Shown here: piece after piece, positions 1 to 4,992 of the stretch
Position numbering within the stretch: the first letter of the stretch is position 1
Layout: every line of letters begins with the position of its first letter
Source: a virus
Direction: 5' to 3' (one strand)
DNA length: 31,750 nt
IMG/VR virus record: IMGVR_UViG_3300037198_000150
Location: 1 to 31,750 of that record
The notes under the pieces: generated by a model
Databases searched by the model: none
Told to the model about the DNA's origin: nothing
The model's input: only the letters and a program-made list of their open reading frames with translations
Position numbers and translations under genes: made by a program

Positions 1-246
1 TACAGACCCATGGGGGGAGGGGGGAACATCGGCCCGAGGGAGGGGGGAAGAGGGCTCAATTCCCCCATTGACTCCCCCCTCCTCCTCTGCGTGCGCCAGC
101 GCAGCCTCTACCCGACAGAGCATGCAATCCGCATCATGCTCGCCAGTCTCCTCGTCTCCATCGTGACCGTACGGCTTGAGGTCGTCGAGCACTTCGACGC
201 AGTGGCCGAGGGCCGACAATAGCCGCAAACGAGTATCTTCTATCAT
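1..246 (-). CDS. Hypothetical protein, 3' end beyond window
   Basis: An open frame of 82 codons runs from an ATG at 246 to the first base of the window without a stop, so the C-terminus is missing. The ATG overlaps the TGA of the upstream frame in an ATGA junction, the coupling seen throughout this phage. The N-terminal half is acidic and helical and contains a CMLC motif preceded by His and Asp residues, which may bind a metal. The last 30 residues are Pro/Gly/Ser-rich and are encoded by runs of C and G. I recognise no family. Confidence 0.6.
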   Translation of the reverse strand, partial: MIEDTRLRLLSALGHCVEVLDDLKPYGHDGDEETGEHDADCMLCRVEAALAHAEEEGGVNGGIEPSSPLPRADVPPSPHGSV

Positions 247-482
247 GGTTCAACCTCTTGATTTTGTTCATGTGCTACGCCCTTTGTAGCATCTGCTACA
301 TTTGGTGTAGCGGCAGGAAGAACGAACAGCCCGCGCCATGTTTGCCAGGCCCTCGTCACGGCCCCGGTTCCGGGGAACAGGTCGATTAGGTCGTCATCTG
401 GTCGAGCGCCGAGCATCTCAAACGCCCAGTGGCAAACCTTCTCTGGTTTCGCCCCGGTGAGCCCTCGCCTGAGCGTGATCGA
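243..482 (-). pseudogene. C-terminal remnant of a phage DNA methyltransferase-like protein
   Basis: This 79-codon frame directly follows the TGA that ends the replication gene at 483, in the same frame, and has no start codon near its beginning. It reads GLTGAKPEKVCHWAFEMLG and then DLIDLFPGTGAVTRAW. That resembles the C-terminal end of phage and actinobacterial site-specific DNA methyltransferase-like proteins (KPxxFxxWxxxLLGxxPxD...DLFPGxGxVxxAW). The preceding methyltransferase-like residues (WVKGF..., YAWEPVIV) lie upstream of the TGA inside the 483-1325 gene. I read it as a fragment cut off by a nonsense codon. The family assignment is from memory of conserved motifs, not from an alignment. 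Confidence 0.55.
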
Positions 483-486
483 TCAC
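475..486. repeat. 12-bp perfect palindrome over the stop codon of the replication gene
   Basis: GTGATCGATCAC is a perfect palindrome spanning the TGA (483-485) that separates the replication-gene frame from the methyltransferase remnant. It could be a protein-binding site or chance. Confidence 0.4.
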
Positions 487-1325
487 TCCACCCAATCCCG
501 CATCACGAGGCGCTTGGACACCACCGGCTTTCTGGCCGGTTTGACGATCACCGGCTCCCAGGCGTAGGCGACGCTGACGTTGCGTTTGAAGGCCGCAAAA
601 CCCTTCACCCATGCCATGACCCTGGCCCCGTCTGGAACGAGCGGCGGATCGGCCTTCCACTCGCTCGCCTTGCGCTCGACGACGGCGAGGAGGTCGGCCA
701 CCGTCGCGCCCTCGGCCAACCTTGCTTTGATCAGCTCGACGTGCGGGGCGGAAGCCGTGTAGCGCCGGCCGGCTAGATCGTTCAGGAGGGCAAGGACCGT
801 GTCGGTTGCCGCCCGGGCCGCCGCGCCAGGACTCTTGGTCTGGATCTCTGCGGTAGGAGCACTACCCGGTGAGGCTTCTGCCTCACAAGAAAGGTCGTGG
901 TCGGAGGTCGGAGGTCGGAGGTCAGGCGCGAGACTGTCGCGAGGTTCTCGCGAATCGCTCGCGAGCTTCTCGCGAGGTTCTCGCGAATCGGCCTCGTCTG
1001 GCCCTGGCACCCGTCGCTGGCCAGGGTGATCGACTTTCTGGTGCTTCGTCCAGTTGGTGACGTGGAGGTACTCTTGACCGCGAACCGTATACAAAGTGAT
1101 GAGCGACACACTCGCGAGCCCTTCGAGAAGCTTCGCGAGGCCCTCGCGAGACTCTCGCGCCCAGAAGACGGCCGCGGCGAGCTGCACCGGGTGAGCCCTC
1201 ATGCACCCGTGGTCGTCCGCGAGCAAGAGCAAGGACACGAACAGGCGCCACTCCTCGTGCGTCAGCGCGGCGGTCTTGTCGTCTTCGAGTAGCTCGGGCT
1301 TGATGGTGCGGATTCGGCCGGGCAT
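483..1325 (-). CDS. Replication initiator-like protein fused to a methyltransferase segment
   Basis: 280 aa. Residues 1-100 (RIRTIKPELLEDDK..., LFVSLLLLADDHG, LHVTNWTKHQ) match the N-terminal winged-helix region of phage replication or helper proteins that begin RIRTIKPEFW. Residues about 165-215 (RYTASAPHVELIKARLAEG, EWKADP) resemble the conserved phage C-terminal domain found in such proteins. From about residue 216 the sequence switches to methyltransferase-like text (PDGARVMAWVKGF, YAWEPVIV) and stops at TGA after DWVE. The linker at 100-140 is low complexity (SREP repeats) and its DNA carries phased TCGCGA boxes. The start is the ATG at 1325, preceded by a GAGGAAG-type ribosome binding site and 1 bp after the upstream stop. 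The likely role is initiation at a phage origin. The fusion boundary is inferred. Confidence 0.7.
   Translation of the reverse strand: MPGRIRTIKPELLEDDKTAALTHEEWRLFVSLLLLADDHGCMRAHPVQLAAAVFWARESREGLAKLLEGLASVSLITLYTVRGQEYLHVTNWTKHQKVDHPGQRRVPGPDEADSREPREKLASDSREPRDSLAPDLRPPTSDHDLSCEAEASPGSAPTAEIQTKSPGAAARAATDTVLALLNDLAGRRYTASAPHVELIKARLAEGATVADLLAVVERKASEWKADPPLVPDGARVMAWVKGFAAFKRNVSVAYAWEPVIVKPARKPVVSKRLVMRDWVE
903..923. repeat. Three tandem GGAGGTC heptamers
   Basis: GGAGGTC occurs at 903-909, 910-916 and 917-923 without spacers, inside the linker-coding region of the replication gene and directly beside the TCGCGA box cluster. It may belong to the same origin-like region. Confidence 0.6.
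937..986. repeat. Five TCGCGA boxes at exact 11-bp spacing (candidate origin iterons)
   Basis: The palindromic hexamer TCGCGA starts at 937, 948, 959, 970 and 981, one every 11 bp, so all boxes face roughly the same side of the helix. A near match (GCGCGA) lies in phase at 926. Within this there is a perfect 21-bp direct repeat (937-957 and 970-990) offset by 33 bp. The spacing is not a multiple of three, so it is not simply a codon repeat. Its position inside a replication gene resembles the lambda arrangement, where the origin lies within O. Confidence 0.6.
1112..1160. repeat. Second phased TCGCGA-type box cluster
   Basis: TCGCGA or one-mismatch variants start at 1112, 1123 (TCGAGA), 1133, 1144 and 1155 (TCGCGC), with 10-11 bp spacing. 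The cluster lies in the same gene about 125 bp from the first one. Two clusters of five phased sites suggest cooperative binding of an initiator. Confidence 0.5.
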
Positions 1326-1541
1326 CTAGTCTTCCTCGACGGTGAGCGGCTCGCTTCCCGTGCCGACGGGAAGCGACGTGGCGCCGCGATCGTCCTCGGC
1401 GCGGCACAATTTCTCGTCGCTGGCCCGACGGAGAAGCTTGCCAGCGTAGGCCCGGGCATGCTCGCCGACGAGGCCAAGGCGCAGCGCGGCTCCCTCGCCC
1501 TCGAGCTGGAGTCGGCGCACCTCGACGTCGGCAGGGTTCAT
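1326..1541 (-). CDS. Hypothetical small protein (71 aa)
   Basis: The ATG at 1541 overlaps the TGA of the upstream HTH gene (ATGA), and the stop lies immediately before the ATG of the replication gene. It sits in a translationally coupled chain between a DNA-binding protein and the replication initiator. The sequence is charged and helical (VRRLQLEGEGAALRLGL), with no recognisable family. Confidence 0.6.
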   Translation of the reverse strand: MNPADVEVRRLQLEGEGAALRLGLVGEHARAYAGKLLRRASDEKLCRAEDDRGATSLPVGTGSEPLTVEED

Positions 1542-1852
1542 TTACCGCCTCCCGCCGCGCGCCGGTCCGCCCGTGCCCGGAGCCGGGCGGCCAGGCTGCG
1601 CCGTCCGTCGGCGAGGGTCGGCGTGGCGGGCGTCAGCCACTCCTCGAGTGCCGCCGGTGACACGCGCCACCGGCGGCCACACCGTGACGCGACAAGCTTG
1701 CCGTCGGCGATGGCCCGGCGCAACGTGCTTACCCCGACGTGGTAGCGCGTGGCGGCGGTGCCCAGGTCGAGCAAACCATCGTTCTTGTGCTGGGCGAGGA
1801 CGGCGGCCACACGGGCGGCGATGACCGCGATCTCGGACTCGTCGAGGGTCAC
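1538..1852 (-). CDS. Excisionase-type HTH DNA-binding protein
   Basis: 104 aa from a GTG at 1852 that overlaps the previous gene's TGA by 4 bp (GTGA). Residues about 27-68 (LLDLGTAATRYHVGVSTLRR, then AIADGKLVASRCGRRWRVS and LEEWL) fit the helix-turn-helix_17/excisionase pattern, in which a short winged helix is followed by a W-R-V strand. A helical N-terminus precedes it, and the Arg/Ala-rich tail is probably disordered. The place between a second HTH protein and the replication gene suggests control of early transcription or an architectural role at the origin. No integrase is visible to pair with it. Confidence 0.7.
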   Translation of the reverse strand: MTLDESEIAVIAARVAAVLAQHKNDGLLDLGTAATRYHVGVSTLRRAIADGKLVASRCGRRWRVSPAALEEWLTPATPTLADGRRSLAARLRARADRRAAGGGK

Positions 1853-2085
1853 GCGGCTTCCCCCTTTTGGCGAAGGAAGGCGGCCCTTGCCTTGCGGGCG
1901 TCGCGCTTCTCTGCCCAGGCGCGGACGTCGCCCGCGCGGTAGACGCGGCGGCCACCAGCGGTGCGCTGGCACTTGAGATCGCCGCGGTCGGCGGCAAGAG
2001 CGATGGTGTTCGACGAGACGAAAGCCAAGCAAGCCGCGTCGCAGGATCCAACTAGTTGATCGTCGCAAATGTCGCGCTGCGCCAT
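1849..2085 (-). CDS. Putative MerR/excisionase-like HTH protein
   Basis: 78 aa with ATG at 2085. The central stretch (NTIALAADRGDLKCQRTAGG, then RRVYRAGDVRAWAEKR) has the turn, Arg-rich wing and trailing helix of small MerR-like or excisionase-type DNA-binding domains. The C-terminal part is basic (KARAAFLRQKG). A 55-bp gap separates it from the upstream gene, so it may have its own promoter, but I cannot name one. It is coupled to the following HTH gene by a GTGA overlap, and the pair may act together. Confidence 0.6.
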   Translation of the reverse strand: MAQRDICDDQLVGSCDAACLAFVSSNTIALAADRGDLKCQRTAGGRRVYRAGDVRAWAEKRDARKARAAFLRQKGEAA

Positions 2086-2140
2086 GCAGGCAGGATCAGC
2101 GCGAAGGGCAAGTGGTGGTTAAGGACGGATCAGGTACGCG

Positions 2141-2863
2141 CTATGCGTTGGTCCGTCCGCTCCGACGAGAAACGGCGTGCCTGATCATGTCAGCGACCTT
2201 GGACAAGGCGGCCGTGACGTACGTGTCGTGATTGGCTGCGACATCCTTGTCGACAGCGGACGCGAGCGCCAGGCGCGGGTTGATGTCCCGGGCTTCGGCG
2301 GCGAGGTAATGGCGTGCGAGCTCCGCGCACGGAGGGTTGAGCCAGAGGCGCCCGCAGTCGAGGATCAGCCTGGCGATTGAAGTCCGCAGGAAGGTCGCTC
2401 CGAGCTGCTCGACGAGCAACCGGACGGCATCGGCTGCCGCCGGCGCACCGGCCTTCGGTCGGAAGCGGACGGGCGATCCGACCCCAGTGACGCGCCCCGG
2501 TGCGCGCGCCTCGAAGGTGCCGCGTCGGGTGGCGAGTTCGGCGGCGGCGATCATGGCGCGCACTGGGTCGACCATCGTCCGCGCGCGCACTGGGTCGATC
2601 ACGGCCGCCGCGCCGGGGCGCTCGAGGGCCGCGTCGAGTTCTTCGAGATCCCTCCGCAGGCGGGCGGCCGAGGAGGTCATGTCGGCGGCGAACCGATCCC
2701 ACGTGTGCCAACACGGCGACAGTCCCGGGCACGCGCGCATGCCCTCGGCGACGGCGGCCCCGCAGACCTCGCAGCGCGGCGTGGCTCGTGACAGCGTCTC
2801 CTGGAAGTGCTCGGAGACGATCTCGCGCACCTCATCCGACAGGATGTGGTCGAAGTTCGGCAT
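2141..2863 (-). CDS. Unknown protein with N-terminal Cys cluster (240 aa)
   Basis: Residues 31-53 contain CEVC, then C45, C51 and H53, a zinc-ribbon-like cluster. A charged helical region follows, with an internal nine-codon tandem duplication (VDPVRA motif twice; 16-bp DNA repeat at 2556-2571 and 2583-2598). The C-terminal half is helical without known motifs. The ATG overlaps the upstream TGA (TGATG) within a 17-bp sequence that is repeated at the previous junction. The N-terminus (MPNFDHIL..EVREI) resembles that of the upstream protein (MPEFTHDP..VEEI), suggesting a shared N-terminal element. Function unknown. Confidence 0.65.
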   Translation of the reverse strand: MPNFDHILSDEVREIVSEHFQETLSRATPRCEVCGAAVAEGMRACPGLSPCWHTWDRFAADMTSSAARLRRDLEELDAALERPGAAAVIDPVRARTMVDPVRAMIAAAELATRRGTFEARAPGRVTGVGSPVRFRPKAGAPAAADAVRLLVEQLGATFLRTSIARLILDCGRLWLNPPCAELARHYLAAEARDINPRLALASAVDKDVAANHDTYVTAALSKVADMIRHAVSRRSGRTNA

Positions 2864-2875
2864 CAGCTCACCTCC
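2859..2875 (-). repeat. 17-bp stop/SD/start junction repeat, copy 1
   Basis: On the minus strand GGAGGTGAGCTGATGCC holds a strong Shine-Dalgarno sequence (GGAGGTGA), the TGA of one gene and the ATG of the next. An identical 17-mer lies at 3620-3636 at the previous gene junction. Confidence 0.75.
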
Positions 2876-3624
2876 GCCTTAATCGCCCGCACCCCTACCT
2901 GGTAGCCCTGTTCCGCCATCTCCTCGATGGAGAGGCTCGCATCCAGTTGCGCTGTCGCGATGGCGTTGGCTCCGTCGTAGTAGCGATCCAGGGCCTTCTT
3001 CCACTCCTCCTGAGTCGCCTCATCGTGTCGCTTCCTACACCCTGGGTCGTCGTACGGGCTGTACTCACGCGAGAACTTCTCGCCAGCAAGCATCCGCGCC
3101 GCATCCGTCGTGGTCGCCCAGAGGTACTCGTGCAACGCTCCATACCCTTGGGCCACGGACAAGTGGGTACGCTCGCCGCGCATGCGGGTCTTGTAGGGAA
3201 AGCGATAGGCTCCGTCGTCGTCGAGGCCGGCACGCTTGGCGGCGACGAAGAGGGCCCAGTCGGGATCGTAGTCGACCTCGATGGTGAAGCGCCCGCAGGC
3301 CCTGAAGCCCACGAGCCTGCCCGTCATCTTCCGCTCGCGCCACTCCGGGTCGTTGCCGTCGAGCCCGTCGAGGATGATCTTGGCCAGCGCGTCCTCGAAG
3401 ACCTGGCATGCCTCCATCGTCATCTTCTTCTGGGTCGAGCGGATCATCGCCACGAGTCCGTCACCCATCATGCCGCGTAGGTGACTTTCCGGCCCGTCTG
3501 TGGCGTAGCCCGCATCCTTCACGAGACTGGGCATGACATCGACGCGCAGCAGGTCGGCCCACCACTTCGCCGCTATGCGGGCAATCTCCTCGACGGGCTT
3601 GGGATCGTGCGTGAACTCGGGCAT
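2863..3624 (-). CDS. Unknown early-region protein (253 aa)
   Basis: The start is the ATG at 3624, within the TGATG overlap and downstream of GGAGGTGA. An upstream in-frame extension to 3810 overlaps the small 3624-3770 gene and is unlikely to be translated. The protein is mixed helix and strand, with conserved-looking stretches such as GRFTIEVDYDPDWALF, and a helical C-terminus (ALDRYYDGANAIATAQLDA). No catalytic motif or membrane segment is evident and I recognise no family. It belongs to the minus-strand operon that starts at 3770. Confidence 0.7.
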   Translation of the reverse strand: MPEFTHDPKPVEEIARIAAKWWADLLRVDVMPSLVKDAGYATDGPESHLRGMMGDGLVAMIRSTQKKMTMEACQVFEDALAKIILDGLDGNDPEWRERKMTGRLVGFRACGRFTIEVDYDPDWALFVAAKRAGLDDDGAYRFPYKTRMRGERTHLSVAQGYGALHEYLWATTTDAARMLAGEKFSREYSPYDDPGCRKRHDEATQEEWKKALDRYYDGANAIATAQLDASLSIEEMAEQGYQVGVRAIKAEVS

Positions 3625-3636
3625 CAGCTCACCTCC
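3620..3636 (-). repeat. 17-bp stop/SD/start junction repeat, copy 2
   Basis: Identical to 2859-2875. It couples the 48-aa gene to the 253-aa gene by a TGATG overlap with an internal GGAGGTGA ribosome binding site. Confidence 0.75.
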
Positions 3637-3770
3637 ACGCGGTAGACGGCGCCGCAGGGACGCTGCCATTCGATGCGAGCGGCCACGCGCTTCCGAAGGC
3701 ACCATCTGCCAAGCGGGTCGGTCCAGATGAAGCTGGCGTTGTAGCGGCTGACCGTCTGCATTGTCTTCAT
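3624..3770 (-). CDS. Small basic protein, first gene of the leftward operon (48 aa)
   Basis: ATG at 3770 preceded by GAGGTC; the product begins MKTMQTVSRYNASFIW and ends YRVEVS. It is basic, with several aromatic residues and two Cys. The stop overlaps the next gene's ATG, and the start lies 35 bp from a CCGAGCTTGGC element that is also found before the divergent gene at 4000. That matching context supports translation. Function unknown. Confidence 0.6.
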   Translation of the reverse strand: MKTMQTVSRYNASFIWTDPLGRWCLRKRVAARIEWQRPCGAVYRVEVS

Positions 3771-3999
3771 GACCTCTATCAGTGCATGGTACGCGCCAAG
3801 CTCGGGACACGGTAACTATGCAGAAACGCGTATGTCCAGCCCTCGGCGGCGAGGCCCAAAAACGTCACCTCACGCAACCTTTTCCTCAATAGTTATGCGG
3901 CATGCTCTGCAATCTTTGCATACGGACTTTCTCGGCCTAGCAATACCGCGTACTTGCGATGCGCCGAGCTTGGCACGCGTCATGCTTGTAAGACAGGTC
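3771..3999. promoter_or_regulatory. Divergent control region with paired CCGAGCTTGGC elements
   Basis: This 229-bp gap separates divergent genes starting at 3770 (minus) and 4000 (plus). CCGAGCTTGGC is present on the plus strand at 3964-3974 and inverted at 3795-3805. Each copy is followed by a variable 6-mer, then CATGC, then AGGTC or GGTC and the ATG, so distances to the start codons are 36 and 35 bp. The core CCGAGCTTGG is nearly palindromic. A separate inverted repeat, TGCAATCTTTGCA, lies at 3908-3920. The region is probably the switch between the two small operons. I could not assign convincing sigma-70 -35/-10 boxes. Confidence 0.6.
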
Positions 4000-4128
4000 A
4001 TGACCGAAAACGCCGAGAGCCGCTGCCGCGAGGTGCTCCAGGCCATCGCCGACCTGCCGACCTGGGACGGCGCGCCGGCGACCATCGAAGACGTGATCGA
4101 GTGGGCGAAGAACGCCCTGGAGGAGTAG
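4000..4128 (+). CDS. Small acidic protein (42 aa), first gene of the rightward operon
   Basis: The ATG at 4000 follows AGGTC and the CCGAGCTTGGC element. The product begins MTENAESRCREVLQAIADLP and ends DVIEWAKNALEE; it is acidic and predicted to be helical. Longer in-frame upstream starts exist but would run through the control region. The 3' end carries GGAGGAG, which serves the next short gene. Function unknown. Confidence 0.55.
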   Translation: MTENAESRCREVLQAIADLPTWDGAPATIEDVIEWAKNALEE

Positions 4129-4132
4129 ACAG

Positions 4133-4186
4133 ATGAGCGAGCAGACGGCCAACATCAGCTATGATATCAGCCCCGTGCTCGCGTGA
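4133..4186 (+). CDS. Possible 17-aa peptide
   Basis: ATG at 4133 with a strong GGAGGAG site 7 bp upstream; product MSEQTANISYDISPVLA. It is too short to judge by sequence, but the ribosome binding site is better than those of its neighbours. It may be a leader or coupling peptide for the HTH gene that follows after 28 bp. Confidence 0.3.
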   Translation: MSEQTANISYDISPVLA

Positions 4187-4214
4187 TTGCTCGCGGCATC
4201 TACTGGGTGCAGTG

Positions 4215-4484
4215 ATGGCCTACCGCCTGACCCGCTGGCCGATCCTGATCCGCGACAACCCCGCCAAGGCGAAGCGCGAGATCCTCGACGCCGTGACGAT
4301 CGCCGAGGGCACTGTCCGCTACGCCGCCAAGGCGCTCGAGACCCCAGAGAACACCCTGTGGCGCTACATCAAGGTGCTCGGGATACAGCCGGAGATCGAG
4401 GTCATTCGCGCCAGTTCCAAGCCGACCACCACGGGGGTTCCGGCGGGCCCCGCGCTGCAGCCAGACGAAGAGGAGGCCCGCTGA
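4215..4484 (+). CDS. Fis-like helix-turn-helix regulator (89 aa)
   Basis: The start is taken at ATG 4215 (MAYRLTRWPILIRDNP). Residues about 20-60 form a helical region ending in AAKALETPENTLWRYIKVLG, the pattern of the Fis-type HTH (A-x-x-L-x-x-x-x-x-T-L-x-x-x-L-x-x-L-G-I). The Pro/Glu-rich tail is probably disordered. The TGA overlaps the ATG of the sigma-like gene by one base. As a small DNA-binding protein beside the divergent control region, it is a candidate regulator of early or late transcription; the target is unknown. Confidence 0.65.
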   Translation: MAYRLTRWPILIRDNPAKAKREILDAVTIAEGTVRYAAKALETPENTLWRYIKVLGIQPEIEVIRASSKPTTTGVPAGPALQPDEEEAR

Positions 4485-4684
4485 TGCCCGCGACCATCAC
4501 CGACAAGATTCGCCAGGTCGCCGAGAGCGTGGCACGCGGGTACGCTCGGCGCTGCGGTCCCTACGCCGACGTGGCCGACCTCACCCAGGAAGCGTGGGCG
4601 GTATGCCTCTCGGCCACCAAGAACTTCGACGCGATCTACTGGTCCTGGTGGAGAGCCAGGGACATGCACGGGGAGGCACCATGA
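4484..4684 (+). CDS. Mini sigma-70 region 2-like protein (66 aa)
   Basis: ATG at 4484 shares a base with the upstream TGA. The sequence (VARGYARRCGPYADVADLTQ, then EAW...ATKNFDAIYWSWWRARD) follows the order of sigma-70 region 2.1-2.3: an amphipathic helix, a D-L-x-Q-E core-binding motif, an F-D, and an aromatic W-x-W-W-R segment like that used in -10 melting. The protein then stops, so regions 3 and 4 are absent. Possibilities include a minimal sigma-like subunit, a partner of another protein, an anti-host factor, or a decayed sigma gene. The resemblance is seen in the sequence; activity is inference. Confidence 0.55.
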   Translation: MPATITDKIRQVAESVARGYARRCGPYADVADLTQEAWAVCLSATKNFDAIYWSWWRARDMHGEAP

Positions 4685-4992
4685 GCAGCGATATGAACGA
4701 ACGTCTAGAGGGCTTCCGCGACACGCTGTGCCCCGTAGATTCGCATCCCTGCGAAGGCCAAGGGACGGACGCCGATTGCCGCGCTTGTCTCACTAGGGCT
4801 CGACGCGAAGCCGATCTGCGAGGAGCACAACTTCTCATGGTTTCGTCGGAGTTAGCGGGCGATCCCAAGATGGACCATGCCGACCGATCCGATCCGCGAT
4901 GGACACCGACGCTGCACGAGGCTTGGTGCGCGAGACAGAAGTGCAAGATGGCTGTGGAGATCGAGCGGATCAGGGAGATCAGGCGGGAGTAG
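4681..4992 (+). CDS. Cys-rich small protein (103 aa)
   Basis: Start ATG 4681 in an ATGA overlap with the sigma-like gene and 4-5 bp after GGGGAGG. Cysteines at about 17, 24, 33 and 36 (including CRAC), plus two more near the C-terminus, suggest metal binding. The last 20 residues form a charged helix (MAVEIERIREIRRE). It ends the rightward operon and overlaps the end of the convergent late gene by 14 bp. Function unknown. Confidence 0.6.
   Translation: MSSDMNERLEGFRDTLCPVDSHPCEGQGTDADCRACLTRARREADLRGAQLLMVSSELAGDPKMDHADRSDPRWTPTLHEAWCARQKCKMAVEIERIREIRRE

Noticed and set aside
1-110. G/C homopolymer runs at the left edge as a terminator or terminal repeat
   Set aside because: They lie in an open reading frame that runs off the edge, form no clear hairpin with a T-tract, and I see no match to the right-edge hairpin beyond base composition.
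483-485. UGA recoding (Trp or selenocysteine) as the explanation for the in-frame TGA
   Set aside because: TGA acts as the stop at many ATGA/GTGA gene junctions in this window, so a genome-wide code change is excluded; local readthrough stays only a remote possibility.
418-660. Minus-strand 80-codon frame from 660 to 418
   Set aside because: It lies within the replication gene in another frame, is Arg/Gly-rich and has no support from junctions or ribosome binding sites.
2083-2122. Possible fourth copy of the start-associated element before the gene at 2085
   Set aside because: GGTTAA lies near the right distance from the ATG, but the ATGCGGCA block is not matched; too weak to count.
3890-3912. 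TGCCGCAT block on the minus strand, shared with the 43-bp element
   Set aside because: The other block and the start codon at the fixed offset are missing, so it is probably chance.
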